The notes beneath the pieces are model-generated. The model saw only the letters and a program-made list of their open reading frames with translations, did not search any database and was not told the DNA's origin. The position numbers were made by a program, and so were the translations under genes. A stretch of DNA of 64,000 nt from NCBI GenBank assembly GCA_964017125.1, contig OZ024903.1:86502747-86566746 (forward strand), in the 5' to 3' direction. Position 1 is the stretch's first letter, and each line of letters opens with the position of its first letter. This DNA comes from Flabesymbios commensalis. Lineage: Eukaryota; Annelida; Polychaeta; Terebellida; Flabelligeridae. Below, in pieces: positions 34,004 through 45,100 of the stretch.

Positions 34004-35649
34004 CTAAAAAAAAAAAGATAATTTTAAATGGATTGTGCATCCATTACAACTGATCAATATATTCTGTCCTAATTTTAAAATGCATGATAGTATCGCTGAC
34101 TGACTGACTGACAGGTCTGACAGTGTCACTCACTGTCACTGACAATTGTCAATTGACTTGACCGTGACACAAACTGTTTTTTTGCCAGTTTTGATAGACG
34201 GTGGAGGATGGTCCAAAATAAAAGTTAATAAGTTCAATTCTCAAGAGATTGTCACAAAATTTTGCAACCATCATTATGATTATCTTGTCATTTGGCAACA
34301 ACCATGAAAATTTCGCACAATTCCATTTAGCATTTTAAAAGTTAGCCCCTTTGACATGTAACGCAATTCTGAGAATAAACCAGAATGAAGTTAATAGAGG
34401 ACGTCATAGACGTTTACTACATGTCAAATGCCAAATGGTCTAACTTTTGAACTATACACTATACTTTTTTACCAAATTTTTAGGATCGATGGCATGTAGG
34501 ACAGGCTATTTTTTTCAGCCTGAACGTAGAAAAATATTGCCAGATTCTACCAAATTGCATTGTGGGAGGACCTCAGCCCCAGTCTTGGCCCAACAATAAG
34601 TAAATTTGGACTCCCTTTTATCATTTCCTGGCTAAGTCCTTGGATGTCAAATGACTAGAAAATAGGGTTTACAGGAGAACCTGCTATGAGCAGCCACCCT
34701 TGTGACACAGGAAAAGTGGCCTTTAAAGGCAGGTGGTAGGGCCAATGATTTTCCGTTTTAAAAAAATGATTTTCCGTTTCACGTTTTGGTGAATTCAGTT
34801 TCATTCTTTTTCCGCGCGATTTTCACAGATTGTTGACTAAAATACAGTGACTGGGTGTGCTACAAGTAACTCAGATCTGTAATTGAATAACAACACAATT
34901 GTTGATAGCCAAAATCATCAACAGAACAAAACAGGAAAAACATTATTCTTTCATATTATAACTCATTTAACTGCATATATTAGTATCTTACCAATGCCGA
35001 GAAATAATAAAAAATTGACAAGTATAATCATCCCCGATGGAAAAAGTGCTGACCCATCCAGCCCCTCATCAAGGCCCACGTGGCGGTCATGGCGGTATTG
35101 ATTGTACTCTCATTTCCCAGTCACCTTAGACAACGTACGCCCAACATCAAGTCATACCACGCATGCTTTGATTTGGGAGTCCTCGGCCGATTGCGGCAAG
35201 CTCCGGCTCATTTACATAATGTTTGCGCATGCGTCGTGTACCGGAACCGATCCCGTACTAGCGGGAATAATTGTCTAAAATAAAAATGGCTAAAAAAGTC
35301 AAGCTGAATGACGTCATTGCAATGGATTTCGGAAACGGAAAAATGTCGCGATCACATGTAGACATGGCATACAGGGGCGTGTGCTTTCCATCAGGGGGCA
35401 GGGTTCTCCCCAAAGCGTCCAAGCGTCACGGCACCATGACGCTTTAATTTTTTACCCTGACGCTTCAGTGAGTGCCATGATGCTTTAGGAAATTTCGGGA
35501 CGTTTTTAGCAATGTCTTGATGCTTCCGTACAACATTGGCATCGTGTTGCTATGTCCAGCGATACAGATTAGACCTTGCAGCATTACATTGGCCTACTGC
35601 ATTGCCGCATGGCAGTGCGTGGCTCGTCTGTGCGCATGCCCAGTGGTCA

Positions 35650-36505
35650 TATTTGAACTTTGAACTTTGAAATTATATCCAGCAGCACCTCCTATTTGGA
35701 GTATCAGGCTGGAGGGGGGAAAGGGCTGGTGGATTTAGTCAACCAGTTGACTCTTGAACGCTGCCACAGTTTTTGATTCTATGGCAGCTGCCGGAAGAGA
35801 ATTCCAATCAGGGATAGTTCGATGCCAAAAAGAATTTTGTCCCAGTGTGGTGTTAGCTCTAAGATGTTTATAGGCCTGATTGTGCCCACCACGTGTTCTT
35901 CTGTCCGCTGGGATTAAACGGTCATTGATAGGAATTTCGACTAGCTCATTTAAAATTTTGAACATGCTTACAAGTCTAGAATTTTTACGTCTTGTTTTCA
36001 AATCAGTCCAGCCCAGGTTCTGAATGAGAGATGTCACACTGGCTGTTTGTCTATAATTTTGGGCGACAAATCTTGCTGCTGATCTTTGAATTTTTTCTAA
36101 TTTATCAATATCTTTTTGTCTAAAGGGGTCCCAAACTGCTGAAGAGTATTCTAAAGACGATCTGACCAGGGAGAAATAGGCAGTCTCCCTTAGTTTAGGG
36201 GGACATGCCTTCAGGTTCCTCCGAAGGAAGCCCAGAGTGGAATTTGCTTTACTTGTAATTTTGTTAATGTGGGCCTCCCATTCCAGGGTCTCACTAAGGC
36301 AAACACCAAGATATGGTGTTGATGAAACGTTCGCTAGTGTTTCACCTTTAAGGGTGTACTCAAATTCCAGGTTTTTCGACTTCGGCCTGGACACCCTCAG
36401 GACCGAGCATTTCGAGGGGTTGAAACACATCCCCCATCGATCTGCCCAGTCCTGTAACGATGATGTCACATGGTCAGGCACTCTTGGCGGGTCTATCAGC
36501 GTGTA
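35650..36505 (-). mobile_element. LINE fragment, CR1/jockey-like, C-terminal part of reverse transcriptase ORF
   Basis: An open frame of about 250 codons (36481-35735) carries SLQDWADRWGMCFNPSKCSV, STPYLGVCLSETLEWEAHIN, ANSTLGFLRRNLKACPPKLR, LVRSSLEYSSAVWDPF and NSFWHRTIPDWNSLP, the hallmarks of the region after the catalytic YADD box. It is 5'-truncated: no endonuclease and no palm motifs. The 3' tail ends in short TTCAAAG repeats. The frame is still open, so the copy is fairly young. Confidence 0.93.
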
Positions 36506-36519
36506 GCTGGCTGCATGCG

Positions 36520-36635
36520 CCCAGCAAACACGATACAGTATAGTATGTATGTACTACGTGGACGTAATGTTGGTCCAGCGTCTGTGATGCTGGCTCAACA
36601 TTAAAGCGCGCTGTTCCACCTGCGGTGTTTGCCGC
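36520..36635. mobile_element. Palindromic short element
   Basis: Left CCCAGCAAACACGATACAGT, right CCTGCGGTGTTTGCCG, core TAATGTTGGTCCAGCG and GCTGGCTCAACATTAA. It abuts the 5' end of the LINE fragment. Confidence 0.8.
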
Positions 36636-36840
36636 CATAACAGACCATGCGCCTGGTGTGTCACAATCCTCTACCGTGTCTACACGAACCCAACGTCAAC
36701 ACAGCGTTGGTTATTAATAGGCAATGAAGCGTGCTGGCTGAGATAAGTTGGGGTGTAACTTATGATATTCTCAGAAAGTAAAACAAGTGATGCCGCCTTG
36801 TTTGTGTTCATTAAAGGCTGGGCCGATGTCACAAGATGCT

Positions 36841-36955
36841 TTGACTTTGACTTTGTACTCTAGCATCACCTCATTTTTGGAGTATCAGGCTGGAGGGGGG
36901 AAAGGGCTGGTAGACTTAGTCAACCAGCTGACTCTTGAACGCTGCCACAGTTTTC
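36841..36955 (-). mobile_element. LINE 3' end, short second copy
   Basis: Matches the last 115 bases of the LINE at 35650: GGAGTATCAGGCTGGAGGGG and GGGCTGGTAGACTTAGTCAA. ATGCTT is found at both sides as a possible target duplication. The tail repeats ACTTTG. Confidence 0.85.
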
Positions 36956-37626
36956 ATGCTTGTATGTAAACCAACTTGTTTTCTGGTATTAGCAAGTTCT
37001 GATGATAATCCAATGGTGTGGCACTGATCTATTAACATGATTAAGGCCTAATGAATTTATTTCTATCTCAGCGGGTGAACCACAAACAAACAGCATGCTA
37101 TTGAACAGATCTCGTATTGACCAATTTCTGAATCATTACGTTATGCCTAGTGTCTAATGGTCTTAAGATTCTTTGAATTAATTTTTGTGAATAAAAAGTT
37201 AGTGTAGGCCTGCATTGTTTTTAATTATTCACAATGCGATTTAATCCAATAGTCTTGTCAGACAAGAATCATCCCAGGCCCCCATCTCATGGTATTTTTC
37301 TGAAGATAGCATAGTTTGATACAAGGGCAAAATGGACCACTAGACAAAGTAGACACTACATATTTCATTCATCACTGCATAGGCCTTTAGTCCTATTTAA
37401 AAATAATTTGAGCTGTGTACATTTGAGAAAACTGGTGGTCTATATCACAAGGGTTTTATATGTCAAACTGGCACTTAGTTTTTATATATCAGTCTAAATG
37501 CCGAATCAGTGTTTATTTTTTTACCAGCACAAACAGAGGATACAAATTACTGCTATAAGCCACCAAAATGCATATAAAGAAGTTTTTTGATTAAAATTTC
37601 AAGGAGGAGCATGCCCCCAGACCTCC

Positions 37627-37710
37627 CGGACTGTGCGCACCGCAAATTGTGCGCTGCTCGCGAATTGTGCGCAGTGCGCAAATTGTGCGCTGCGCGCAAA
37701 TTGTGCGCTG
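37627..37710. repeat. GC-rich minisatellite, GCGCAAATTGTGCGCT
   Basis: About five units of 17-19 bases such as GCGCAAATTGTGCGCTGC. Each is itself palindromic. Open frames crossing it (RAAHNLRAAHNL) are artefacts. Confidence 0.88.
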
Positions 37711-38423
37711 CTCTGAAACCGAACCGCCAAGTACCATGATGCTTTCTCATTTTTCTGGGGTAAACCCTGAGGGGGGGGGGTCAAGAAGTAAAATTTTGAA
37801 AAATATGGGGGTTCCGGGCCAGAAATCCCTGGAAAAATTTTAAAATCTGCAGCTGAAGGGGGGAGGGGTCGGGACCCCTCTAACCCACCCCCCCCCCCCT
37901 GTGCACGCCCCTGGCATATGCCGCAATCAGCACTGCCAAAGTCGCGGCAAATCAAATGCCGCGATCAACATGATAAGGGTTAAAGTCAGTGGAAAACAGA
38001 GTGAAATAAGTGGATTTGGACGTGGATGACGTTTCCTTTGAACTATGAAATATGCAATTCGGTTTCACAGGGTATATTCCGCGAATGCCGTCCGTTTTCC
38101 GCGATCGTGGAAAATCATTAGCCTTAAAGTGGCTGCTCATAGGAGGTTCATTTGTATAGGAAATGTCATTCTGGGGAATGGCAAAGTGGCCTCCCATATG
38201 AGGTTGGCTGCTCATAAGAGTGGCTGCTCATAGCAGGCTCTACTGACTGTACAATATTTTATGAAACTCGCTTGGAAATTGACTGACTGGATATCGAAAA
38301 GCTAACTTTTATTTCGGACCATCCATCATCCTGGCTCCACCATTGGACAGACTATATATTAGTCTATGCCTAGTCTGTAGTGTAGTCTGTAGTCAGGTAT
38401 AGTGTAACACTAGACTAATGAGG

Positions 38424-38852
38424 TATACCCCCGTCAGATTAACTTGTATCGCATGTTTTTCGCCGATTTCTCAGTCAATTCTCAACCGATTTCCATGAAA
38501 TTTTGCAAGGAGTATTTTCCAGTCACGCGGCCACTACCGTGATATTTTCATAAAAAAATATCATGTAGTTCAAAAGTTAGACTGGTCATTTGACATGTAG
38601 TAAATTTGAAATTACGACGTCCCTCTTTAAACCCATTAAACCGGTTAAATTATAGTTAGTTTTTAGTCCTGAATTGCATTACATGCCAGATGGTCTAACT
38701 TTTTAGCTATACAATATTTTCCGTTGAAAATTTCATGGTAGTCGCCGAGTGCCTCGCAAATAGTCCATACAAAATTTCATAAAAATTGGTTAGAAATTGA
38801 CAGAAAAATCGGCGAAAAACATGCGATACAAGTTAATCTGACGGCGGGTATA
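38424..38852. mobile_element. Fold-back element 1, about 430 bp, nearly complete palindrome
   Basis: Left TATACCCCCGTCAGATTAAC and right GTTAATCTGACGGCGGGTAT are inverted; pairing continues inward through TTTTTCGCCGATTTCTCAGT and CATTTGACATGTAGT. Almost the whole length is arm, with a short centre near 38630. Confidence 0.9.
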
Positions 38853-39059
38853 GGTAGGTGCATCCGACAAAGTAATTTTGGTGTTTTTTTCGTGTTTATT
38901 CAGTGAATTTGAATGTGCATTCATTATGTGAATTTGTGAGCCACTGTAATATAAAAGGCATATTTTTCTTTGTTTGTTTGTTCTTTTTGCTCACTATTAG
39001 GCCTACTGGTAGATAGAAATGAAGCCATCATTGTAGAATTAATTCGGTCAAATATATAG

Positions 39060-39490
39060 ACTATAGTAAAAGTCACTTTTAATCTGTCACTTTCGCGTTG
39101 CATGTTTTTCGCTCATTACTCAAGCAATTTTTATCTGATTTTTATGAAATTTGACAAGCGTTAGTTTCTAGTCTTACGGCACCTGCCCTGAAAATTTCAG
39201 GGAAAAATATGATGTAGTTTAAAAGTTAGACCATTTGACATGTAGTTTTTGCGAATTATGACGCTCCTCTATAAACCCATTGCACGCTATCAGCTTCACT
39301 CGCGAAATTCCACTACATGTCAAATGGTCTAACTTTTGAAATACTCATTCAAATTTCACGAAATTCTCAGGGTAGGTGCCGGAAAAGTTGAAAAGAGTGT
39401 TTGCAAAATTTCATGGAAATTGATTTAGAATTGACTGAGAAATCAGCGAAAAACACCCAACGCTGGTGGAAGTTGACTGCAACTATAGAT
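39060..39490. mobile_element. Fold-back element 2, about 430 bp
   Basis: Same inner sequence as element 1 (GCATGTTTTTCGCTCATTAC.. and ..CACTACATGTCAAATGGTCT) and almost the same length, but different outer arms (CTATAGTAAAAGTCACTTTT). Open frame 39401-39586 is arm sequence. Confidence 0.85.
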
Positions 39491-39496
39491 CTAGTC

Positions 39497-39896
39497 TACG
39501 CCCAATATTGCGAACCACGTTTTTCGCCATTTAAAAAATATTTACTGGCTGAAATTATTATTTTTTACTTCTATTCAACTCACTAACATGTCCGGGGATC
39601 TCCAGGTATAATTTTTGTTTGAAATGTATTTTATCTTGGGAAATCATTTCTTTGTTATGTATAATGTTTTTCCCGAATTTCACTTAATATTGCTCACCGC
39701 TCTAATGATGAATGACTTGCACCTGTCATTATACATGACAAAGAAAGGATCAGACGATGTAAAGTATTTTTTGCCGAAAAAACGGCATAAATAGGCGCCG
39801 TATAACTTGGCAAGTTGAATTGAGTTTAAAAAAATAAAATTTAGTTGCCAAATATTTTTTAAGTGTCAAAAAACGTGGTTCGCGATATTGGGCGTA
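39497..39896. mobile_element. Inverted-repeat element, TACGCCCAATATTGCG ends
   Basis: Terminal inverted repeats of at least 28 bases with one difference, TACGCCCAATATTGCGAACC at the left and GGTTCGCGATATTGGGCGTA at the right, then weaker pairing through AAAAAATATTT. About 400 bp, noncoding. The target may be TA. Confidence 0.9.
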
Positions 39897-40307
39897 TGAC
39901 CTATAGCCTATATTTTAGCATGTTGCCATTGTCGGTAGTAACGAAAAAAGGCTCAGCCTCAGCATAATTTCAATCAATGAATGGATAATTATCTGTCTCT
40001 GGCTCTCAATCTCACATCAAAAGTTCAATCAGAAAAGACATGGACGGAAGTTCGAAGGCAAACGCCTTGACATGTTAGTAAACACTGGTAAACTGAGCCA
40101 AAAAAGAGACACGGAAATGGTCACGTCCCACAATTTTTTAGGGTATTTTTTTGTTTGTCTCAAATCAAGTTCAATGTCAAACCATATCATATTTCAGAAA
40201 TAAACATAGAATATTATCATAGAAAACGCATATTTGAAAATACGAATTCCTTAAAATGTTAAAACATGTACAACTAACATGCAAACATGATATAATGTCC
40301 ATTATAC

Positions 40308-40376
40308 CTTGATTTGCCACGATTGAATTGATCCGGCCTTTGCCTCGGCTGGCTTAGACGACCAAAATGGCGGAAG
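40308..40376 (-). other. MTMR3/4: Candidate noncoding first exon of the MTMR gene
   Basis: Downstream of the ETS/YY1-like motif on the minus strand, the sequence runs to CAAG|GTATAA with the donor at 40307-40306. It could splice to the acceptor of the exon at 33898-34003, giving a 5' UTR broken by an intron of about 6.3 kb. The start site is a guess at the YY1-like motif. No transcript evidence is available here. Confidence 0.38.
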
Positions 40377-40402
40377 AAAACGTCAACAACATAATGACGT
40401 CA
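40360..40402 (-). promoter_or_regulatory. Candidate promoter of the MTMR gene (ETS/YY1-like and CRE sites)
   Basis: Read on the minus strand there is a full palindromic CRE, TGACGTCA (40395-40402), then about 20 bases later CTTCCGCCATTTTGG (about 40362-40376), which joins an ETS core to a YY1-like core. That pairing is typical of TATA-less promoters close to the start site. The stretch has several CpGs and sits between repeats but is not itself repeated in the window. A good splice donor follows downstream. Placement as this gene's promoter is inference from orientation and position. Confidence 0.42.
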
Positions 40403-40577
40403 TTTAACCATGATCATGTGATGCCTTGCCATCTACTCTGCTGTGCAAAATAAATTTACCTCAAAGTAGCCTGGACCCAATATAAATCTATAGAGTAAAC
40501 TGTCAGACACTCCACAAAATATCAAATTGGGAAAAGACTTTGCTAATGGAATTCAAAGCTAGAAAATGTTAAGTGTT

Positions 40578-40898
40578 CACAAATGAAATAAATCGGGATT
40601 TAGGCCACCTTTGTGCACATATAGGCTAAACTGGGCCAGAAGAACCTCCTGAGGATGGTGAGATGATTGAGATGACACTGTCCTCCAGACACAAGATTCG
40701 AAATTTGAGCCCTGGCGGTTTGAGGCCGAGCATGCTACCTCTCGGTCACGGAGGCTCCCCACAATACTGACTTTCACACGTGGAAGGGAAAGAAACATTT
40801 TTTGTTTCTTTCAAACCGCCGAGGCCGGGAACCGAACCCCGAGCTCTGGCGTGAAAGGCAGCGGTGCTAACCACTACCCTAAGCTAAGGCCCCCGCTC
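40578..40898 (-). mobile_element. SINE with two tRNA-like halves, copy 2
   Basis: Perfect 10-bp target duplication GTTAAGTGTT at 40568-40577 and 40899-40908. On the minus strand it reads GGTAGTGGTTAGCACCGCTG, GGGTTCGGTTCCCGGCCTCG, then GTGACCGAGAGGTAGCATGC and AAATTTCGAATCTTGTGTCT. It lies about 180 bases upstream of the candidate MTMR promoter. Confidence 0.93.
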
Positions 40899-40914
40899 GT
40901 TAAGTGTTGACAGT

Positions 40915-41100
40915 TACAAAAAAATGTTTTCCAATAGTAACCGATTATCTTCCTTATGGACAAGTTCTAAAAAATGTAAAATCTCCAAAATATTTAGGAA
41001 TTAAAAGCGATCTAAAATGGAACACTCACATTAGACAACATTAGTGCCAATAAAGCTAATAAAACCCCAGGTTTTGTAAAGAGGAGTGCTCGCACAGACC
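40915..41100 (+). mobile_element. LINE remnant, reverse transcriptase C-terminal part
   Basis: Frames with several breaks still show SPKYLGI then DLKWNTHI and ANKTPGFVKRS, matching YLGV..S..L.W..HI...ANK.LGFLRRN. Plus strand, old. Confidence 0.6.
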
Positions 41101-41339
41101 CATACAAAAACAAGGGCATATATAGGGCCTACCAGGCAGACTGGAGAATTGAAATAGATCAAATCTGGTTTTGTTGTCCTTATATGATCTTGTAAATATT
41201 TCAAGTAGGCCTATGTATAGGCCTAGGTCGTCTACACAGTAGGCCTACTCAACAGGTGATGATCGACCTAGATAAGCATTGTGCTTCTGTCTTCTGTCTT
41301 TTCATAATCGTGTTGTACAAATAAAAACAGTTATGTAAC

Positions 41340-41400
41340 TCAACCCTGTTGTTTTTTTATATAAAAAAAAAATATTCTATTCTATTCTAATGTCATATTC
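41340..41400. repeat. (ATTCT)n tail of a retroelement
   Basis: A-rich run then ATTCTATTCTATTCTAATG, as at the 3' end of a non-LTR element inserted between two LINE pieces. Confidence 0.5.
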
Positions 41401-41929
41401 AACCCATAAAAAATGCAACATATCTTGAGAACCAGGCCAGGATCGAAAACACTAGTGTTTCTGACCTGTCGTCAGAATTGACGACAAGCTTAAAACATTC
41501 CATTATGACGATAATTGATTAATAAATTTTGAAAAAACATTTCTAGAGACATTTTTTTCAACCCCTTTCGGCAGATGCTTTCGGCGTGCCGCGCCAGGGT
41601 GCTGACTCCAAAACCAGGTTTTGAGTCAGAATCTTCATATTGCCCGACGCCAACTTTTTTTAGAGCCGGAAACACTGCATCAGCATCGCTGCAGCACTTC
41701 TACATCTTGCACGACCAGATCCCCAAAGAGGTGAATAGGGGGCCTACAGCTATATAGTAGGCCTACCTGGCTGGGGGTACTGTTATCCAACGACCTTTCC
41801 TGCATGGTCTCCCCCATGTGGACAGAACAGCACAGCCAATCAAAAGCTGGGCTTCACTCGCCACAACCCGAGAGGTATAGCCCCATCTAAATGCTTGGCG
41901 TAGGCCTACACTTCATTGGTTCGCAGTGG

Positions 41930-42720
41930 CATATGGAATATACTGCATCCTTATGGGATCATGTCTCCAAAGCCAAAGGTTACATTCGTAAACTAGAAAT
42001 GATCCAGCTTCAGCCAGACAGCTGTATAGTGTTACTAAAATGCTCCAGGACTTGAAATGGTATGGCCTGGCAGACAGACGGAAAAATATCAGACTTATTC
42101 AGATCTACTCAACTCTTCAAAATCTGCAATAAAAATGGGGAACTCATTTGTGTTTAGAACTATCACTGAGTGGAATACTCTCCTCCGTTCCCGTCTTGGT
42201 CCACATGGACACTTGGAAACCAGGCCTATCATTCAGATTCTGATTCAGGTAGGCCTACTTAATTGTTAGGCCCACCCTTGGGTAGCTGTTACTGCACAGT
42301 TTGTTAGTGGGACCCATACTCAGGGGGGAGTAGAAAGCACGAATCTGTCCAATGCAGGGCACTCAGGTACTGTCTCTTCTATCATAACACCAGCAGCGTG
42401 ACAAATATGCTAAATTCTCTAAATTGAAAAAATAACCATTTTAGTACTGATTATGCCCTACAAAATTATAAACAGAGTTGTGGCTATAACATCTCACCCA
42501 TATCTCCAACCAAAATTAAGAATCTCCCGTAGCCTACTTACCACCTGAGCTTCCAACTATAGGCCTACCAAACCAATATCAACGCAGAACAATCTTAACA
42601 TTGAACAATTAACTCCCACAAAGCCCACAGGCCTCCACAGTTGATGCTTTCAAGGCCAGCACCAATAGCCACACTTTCAATAAAAACCACAATGCCATTA
42701 AAAATTATCCCTGTACCAAA
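41930..42720 (+). mobile_element. LINE remnants, C-terminal end of reverse transcriptase ORF
   Basis: Broken frames show RKLEMIQ, KMLQDLKWYGLADRRKNIRL, NSFVFRTITEWNTLL and later STVDAFKAST. The order repeats partly (YKIINRVVAITSHPYLQPK at about 42450), so two overlapping fragments are likely. Old. Confidence 0.65.
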
Positions 42721-43034
42721 AACACATGATCGCATCTTTATGTTTATCAGTTAGGCCTAGGCCTACATTTATCACACACAATCGCTAACGTTAGCCTATT
42801 ATTTCAATATTTGAATAAAGTTAGGCCTATTTGCACAGTTTCGGCAACACCTAAATGGCCATGATAGCATTTCTTGTACCATGTATTTTTCATTTGTTTT
42901 AAAGAAAAATGAGAAACAAACAAAAAAATAGTTAGGCTTATTACCCACACGCATACCTGGCCCCCGTCTTCAATATTGAAGTTTGACTAGTATTGGAAAA
43001 AGAAACGGTTAACACTAGTCAAAAAAGTTATGAT

Positions 43035-43570
43035 TCAAATGGCAGGGACTGGCAGATTCTGGAAGCGTCGCAAATAGAGTTGTAGAAAAAGGGGGACTGT
43101 CGTAAGCTATAAATAGGCCTATTCTGGGAGGGGGAGGGGGATATAGTCTGGGGGCGTCGCATATGGGTCTATAGTTGTGGAGAAGAGGCCCGGGTAGATT
43201 ATCGTAGGGGTAGATTCTGGGAGCATCGCATATAATTATAGTTGTTGAAAAGGGGGCATATATTTTGAGTCGAAGGGGTAGATTCTGGGAGCATCTCATG
43301 TAGTTGTGGAAGAGAGGGGTAGATTCTGGGAGGGATGGGTAGATTATGGGAGTGTCGCATATTTGGTTGTGGAAATGGGGGTAGGCTTATATCCCGGGAC
43401 GGAGGGCTAGATTCTGGGGGCGTAGCATATAGGCCTATAGTTGTTGAAAAGGGGTATATTCTAGGAGGAAGAAGTCGATTCTGAGATCCGAAGACACCTC
43501 TCTTAATCATGAACAAGGGGGTAGATCCTGCGATGGAGGGATAGATTCTGGGAGCCTCTACGATCTTCTT
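43035..43570. repeat. G-rich minisatellite, AGATTCTGGGAGCRTCGCATAT unit
   Basis: About eight diverged units of 45-60 bases share AGATTCTGGGAGC, CGCATAT and TAGTTGTTGAAAAGGGG. The minus-strand frames here (RIYPP..) are by-products of the array. Confidence 0.88.
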
Positions 43571-44425
43571 CTTGTTCGCCTTGATGAACAGAGCAGAAAC
43601 GTCCAGTGGAAGGCTATATATTTGCTCTGGTTGAGTGGTGTGCGCTAGCAATTCAGAATTACAAGATCAATAAAAGTGAAAAGAGTACATTTACCTGCAT
43701 GTTATAGTTACATGTATACCCGTATAATTAATGTGTATACTAATAATATCGGTATGAGGAGTTGTTGAAGGGAAAAGTACTAACTAAATAATTAAAAAAG
43801 ACACACTGTAGTTTGCCAACTTGTGCAGAATAAAATATTAGAACAATGATAATAATGATTAAGTTGTGCTGTTAGAATGATACAGTTAGATACTGCAGAT
43901 GTGTTGAGCAACTGCAGTTTTGAAACTATTATGGGATGGAAATAGCACTATTGTCTTTGGCAGATTATTCCAGAGTGGTAACTAAACTTAAAGGATTCTG
44001 TAGTACATCTGTAGGGGAGGAAAGAACAACAATTTGTTCTGGTTACAGAGTGTGTAGGCTTGAGGTAGGGAGATGGATTTATTGCAACAGTATTATTTTT
44101 ACTTGAATAGCATGATCAGGCGAAGGCAGCACTGCCGCTGGGCTAATGTAGGCCACTGGAGATGTTCCATCATGTCTGATACGCTACTGGACTTGTGGTA
44201 GCGTCTCATGACAAATATGGCCGCTCGCCTCTGCACCATCTCAAATCTCTGTACAATCGGTAGTCTTTTGTGGGGGACTGTCAGAACCACACACTTACTC
44301 GTGTTAAAATTCATTAGCGATAAATCTTCCCATGATATTAATTCAGCTAGAGGTCATTCTGGAGGATCTGGCAGTCATCCTCAGAACTGATTTCCTTATA
44401 CACAATTGCATTATCTGCGAAACGT

Positions 44426-45100
44426 CTAACCTTAGAGGTGAGTGATTTGGGTAGGTCATTTATGTATAATAAAAACAGTATTATTGGCCTAAGGACAGAG
44501 CCCTGTTGGACACCAGATGTAACATTTACGGTTCCAGAAGCAACCCCCCCCCCCCAAGGACAACCTGCTGTGTACGGTTTGGAAAAGAAAAAATTATCCA
44601 GGCCAAAGTACTACCTCTGATTCCATAGTAGTTTAATTTATTGCTGCTCTCACACATAAGCGAATGTGCTAGCGAATATAGCGAATATGTGTCTATGAAA
44701 TTTGCAATGAATTCGCCTAAAAAATTGCGAATAGATAGCGAATATTTCCACCTCAGTCATCCCTAACCTTAGAGGTGAGTAATTTGGGTAGGTCATTTAT
44801 GTATAATAAAAACAGTATTATTGGCCTAAGGACAGAGCCCTGTTGGACACCAGATGTAACATTTACGGTTCCAGAAGCACCCCCCCCCCCCCCAAGGACA
44901 ACCTGCTGTGTACGGTTTGGAAAAGAAAAATTTATCCAGGCCAAAGTACTACCTCTGATTCCATAGTAGTTTAATTTATTGCTGCTCTCACACATAAGCG
45001 AATGTGCTAGCGAATATAGCGAATATGTGTCTATGAAATTTTCAATGAATTCGCCTAAAAAATTGCGAATAGATAGCGAATATTTCCACCTCAGTCATCC
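44426..45100. repeat. Tandem duplication of 337 bp
   Basis: 44426-44762 and 44763-45100 are nearly identical, including CTAACCTTAGAGGTGAGT, GGACAGAGCCCTGTTGGACA and GATAGCGAATATTTCCACCT. Each unit joins LINE sequence to the left end of the GCGAAT element, so the duplication came after that insertion. Differences are mainly in the poly-C run. Confidence 0.95.

Larger units (their letters stand above)
34672..38249. mobile_element. TA-flanked DNA transposon with a LINE inside
   Basis: Bounded by TA (34670-34671, 38250-38251). Ends CAGGAGAACCTGCTATGAGC and, reversed, GTAGAGCCTGCTATGAGCAG. Subterminal AATGATTTTCC is inverted at the two ends. It contains a CR1/jockey-like LINE (35650-36505), a palindromic element (36520), a second LINE tail (36841) and a GC-rich minisatellite. 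No transposase was recognised; a short open frame at 35287 (MAKKVKLNDVIAMDFGNGK) is unassigned. Confidence 0.72.
34190..38343. mobile_element. Fold-back element 3, split by a DNA transposon
   Basis: The left arm (from about 34190, GGTGGAGGATGGTCCAAAAT) and right arm (to about 38343, TTTCGGACCATCCATCATCC) are inverted copies. The centre has AAAAGTTAGCCCC..GACATGT and ACATGTCAAA..TCTAACTTTT as in fold-backs 1 and 2. Right-arm text TACAATATTTTATGAAACTC resumes right after the inserted element. Without the insert it is about 0.57 kb. Confidence 0.75.

Noticed and set aside
33846-34040. Reading the 34003-33898 exon as coding (HSLQHLATAVENIVVSP)
   Set aside because: The frame does not match the next exon after splicing and lacks a start; only its final ATG fits.
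37553-37955. Frames with RAAHNLRAAHN repeats
   Set aside because: They arise from the GCGCAAATTGTGCGCT minisatellite and G runs; not a repeat protein.
43015-43651. Minus-strand frames of 94 and 150 codons rich in RIYP/PP
   Set aside because: They are translations of a G-rich minisatellite.
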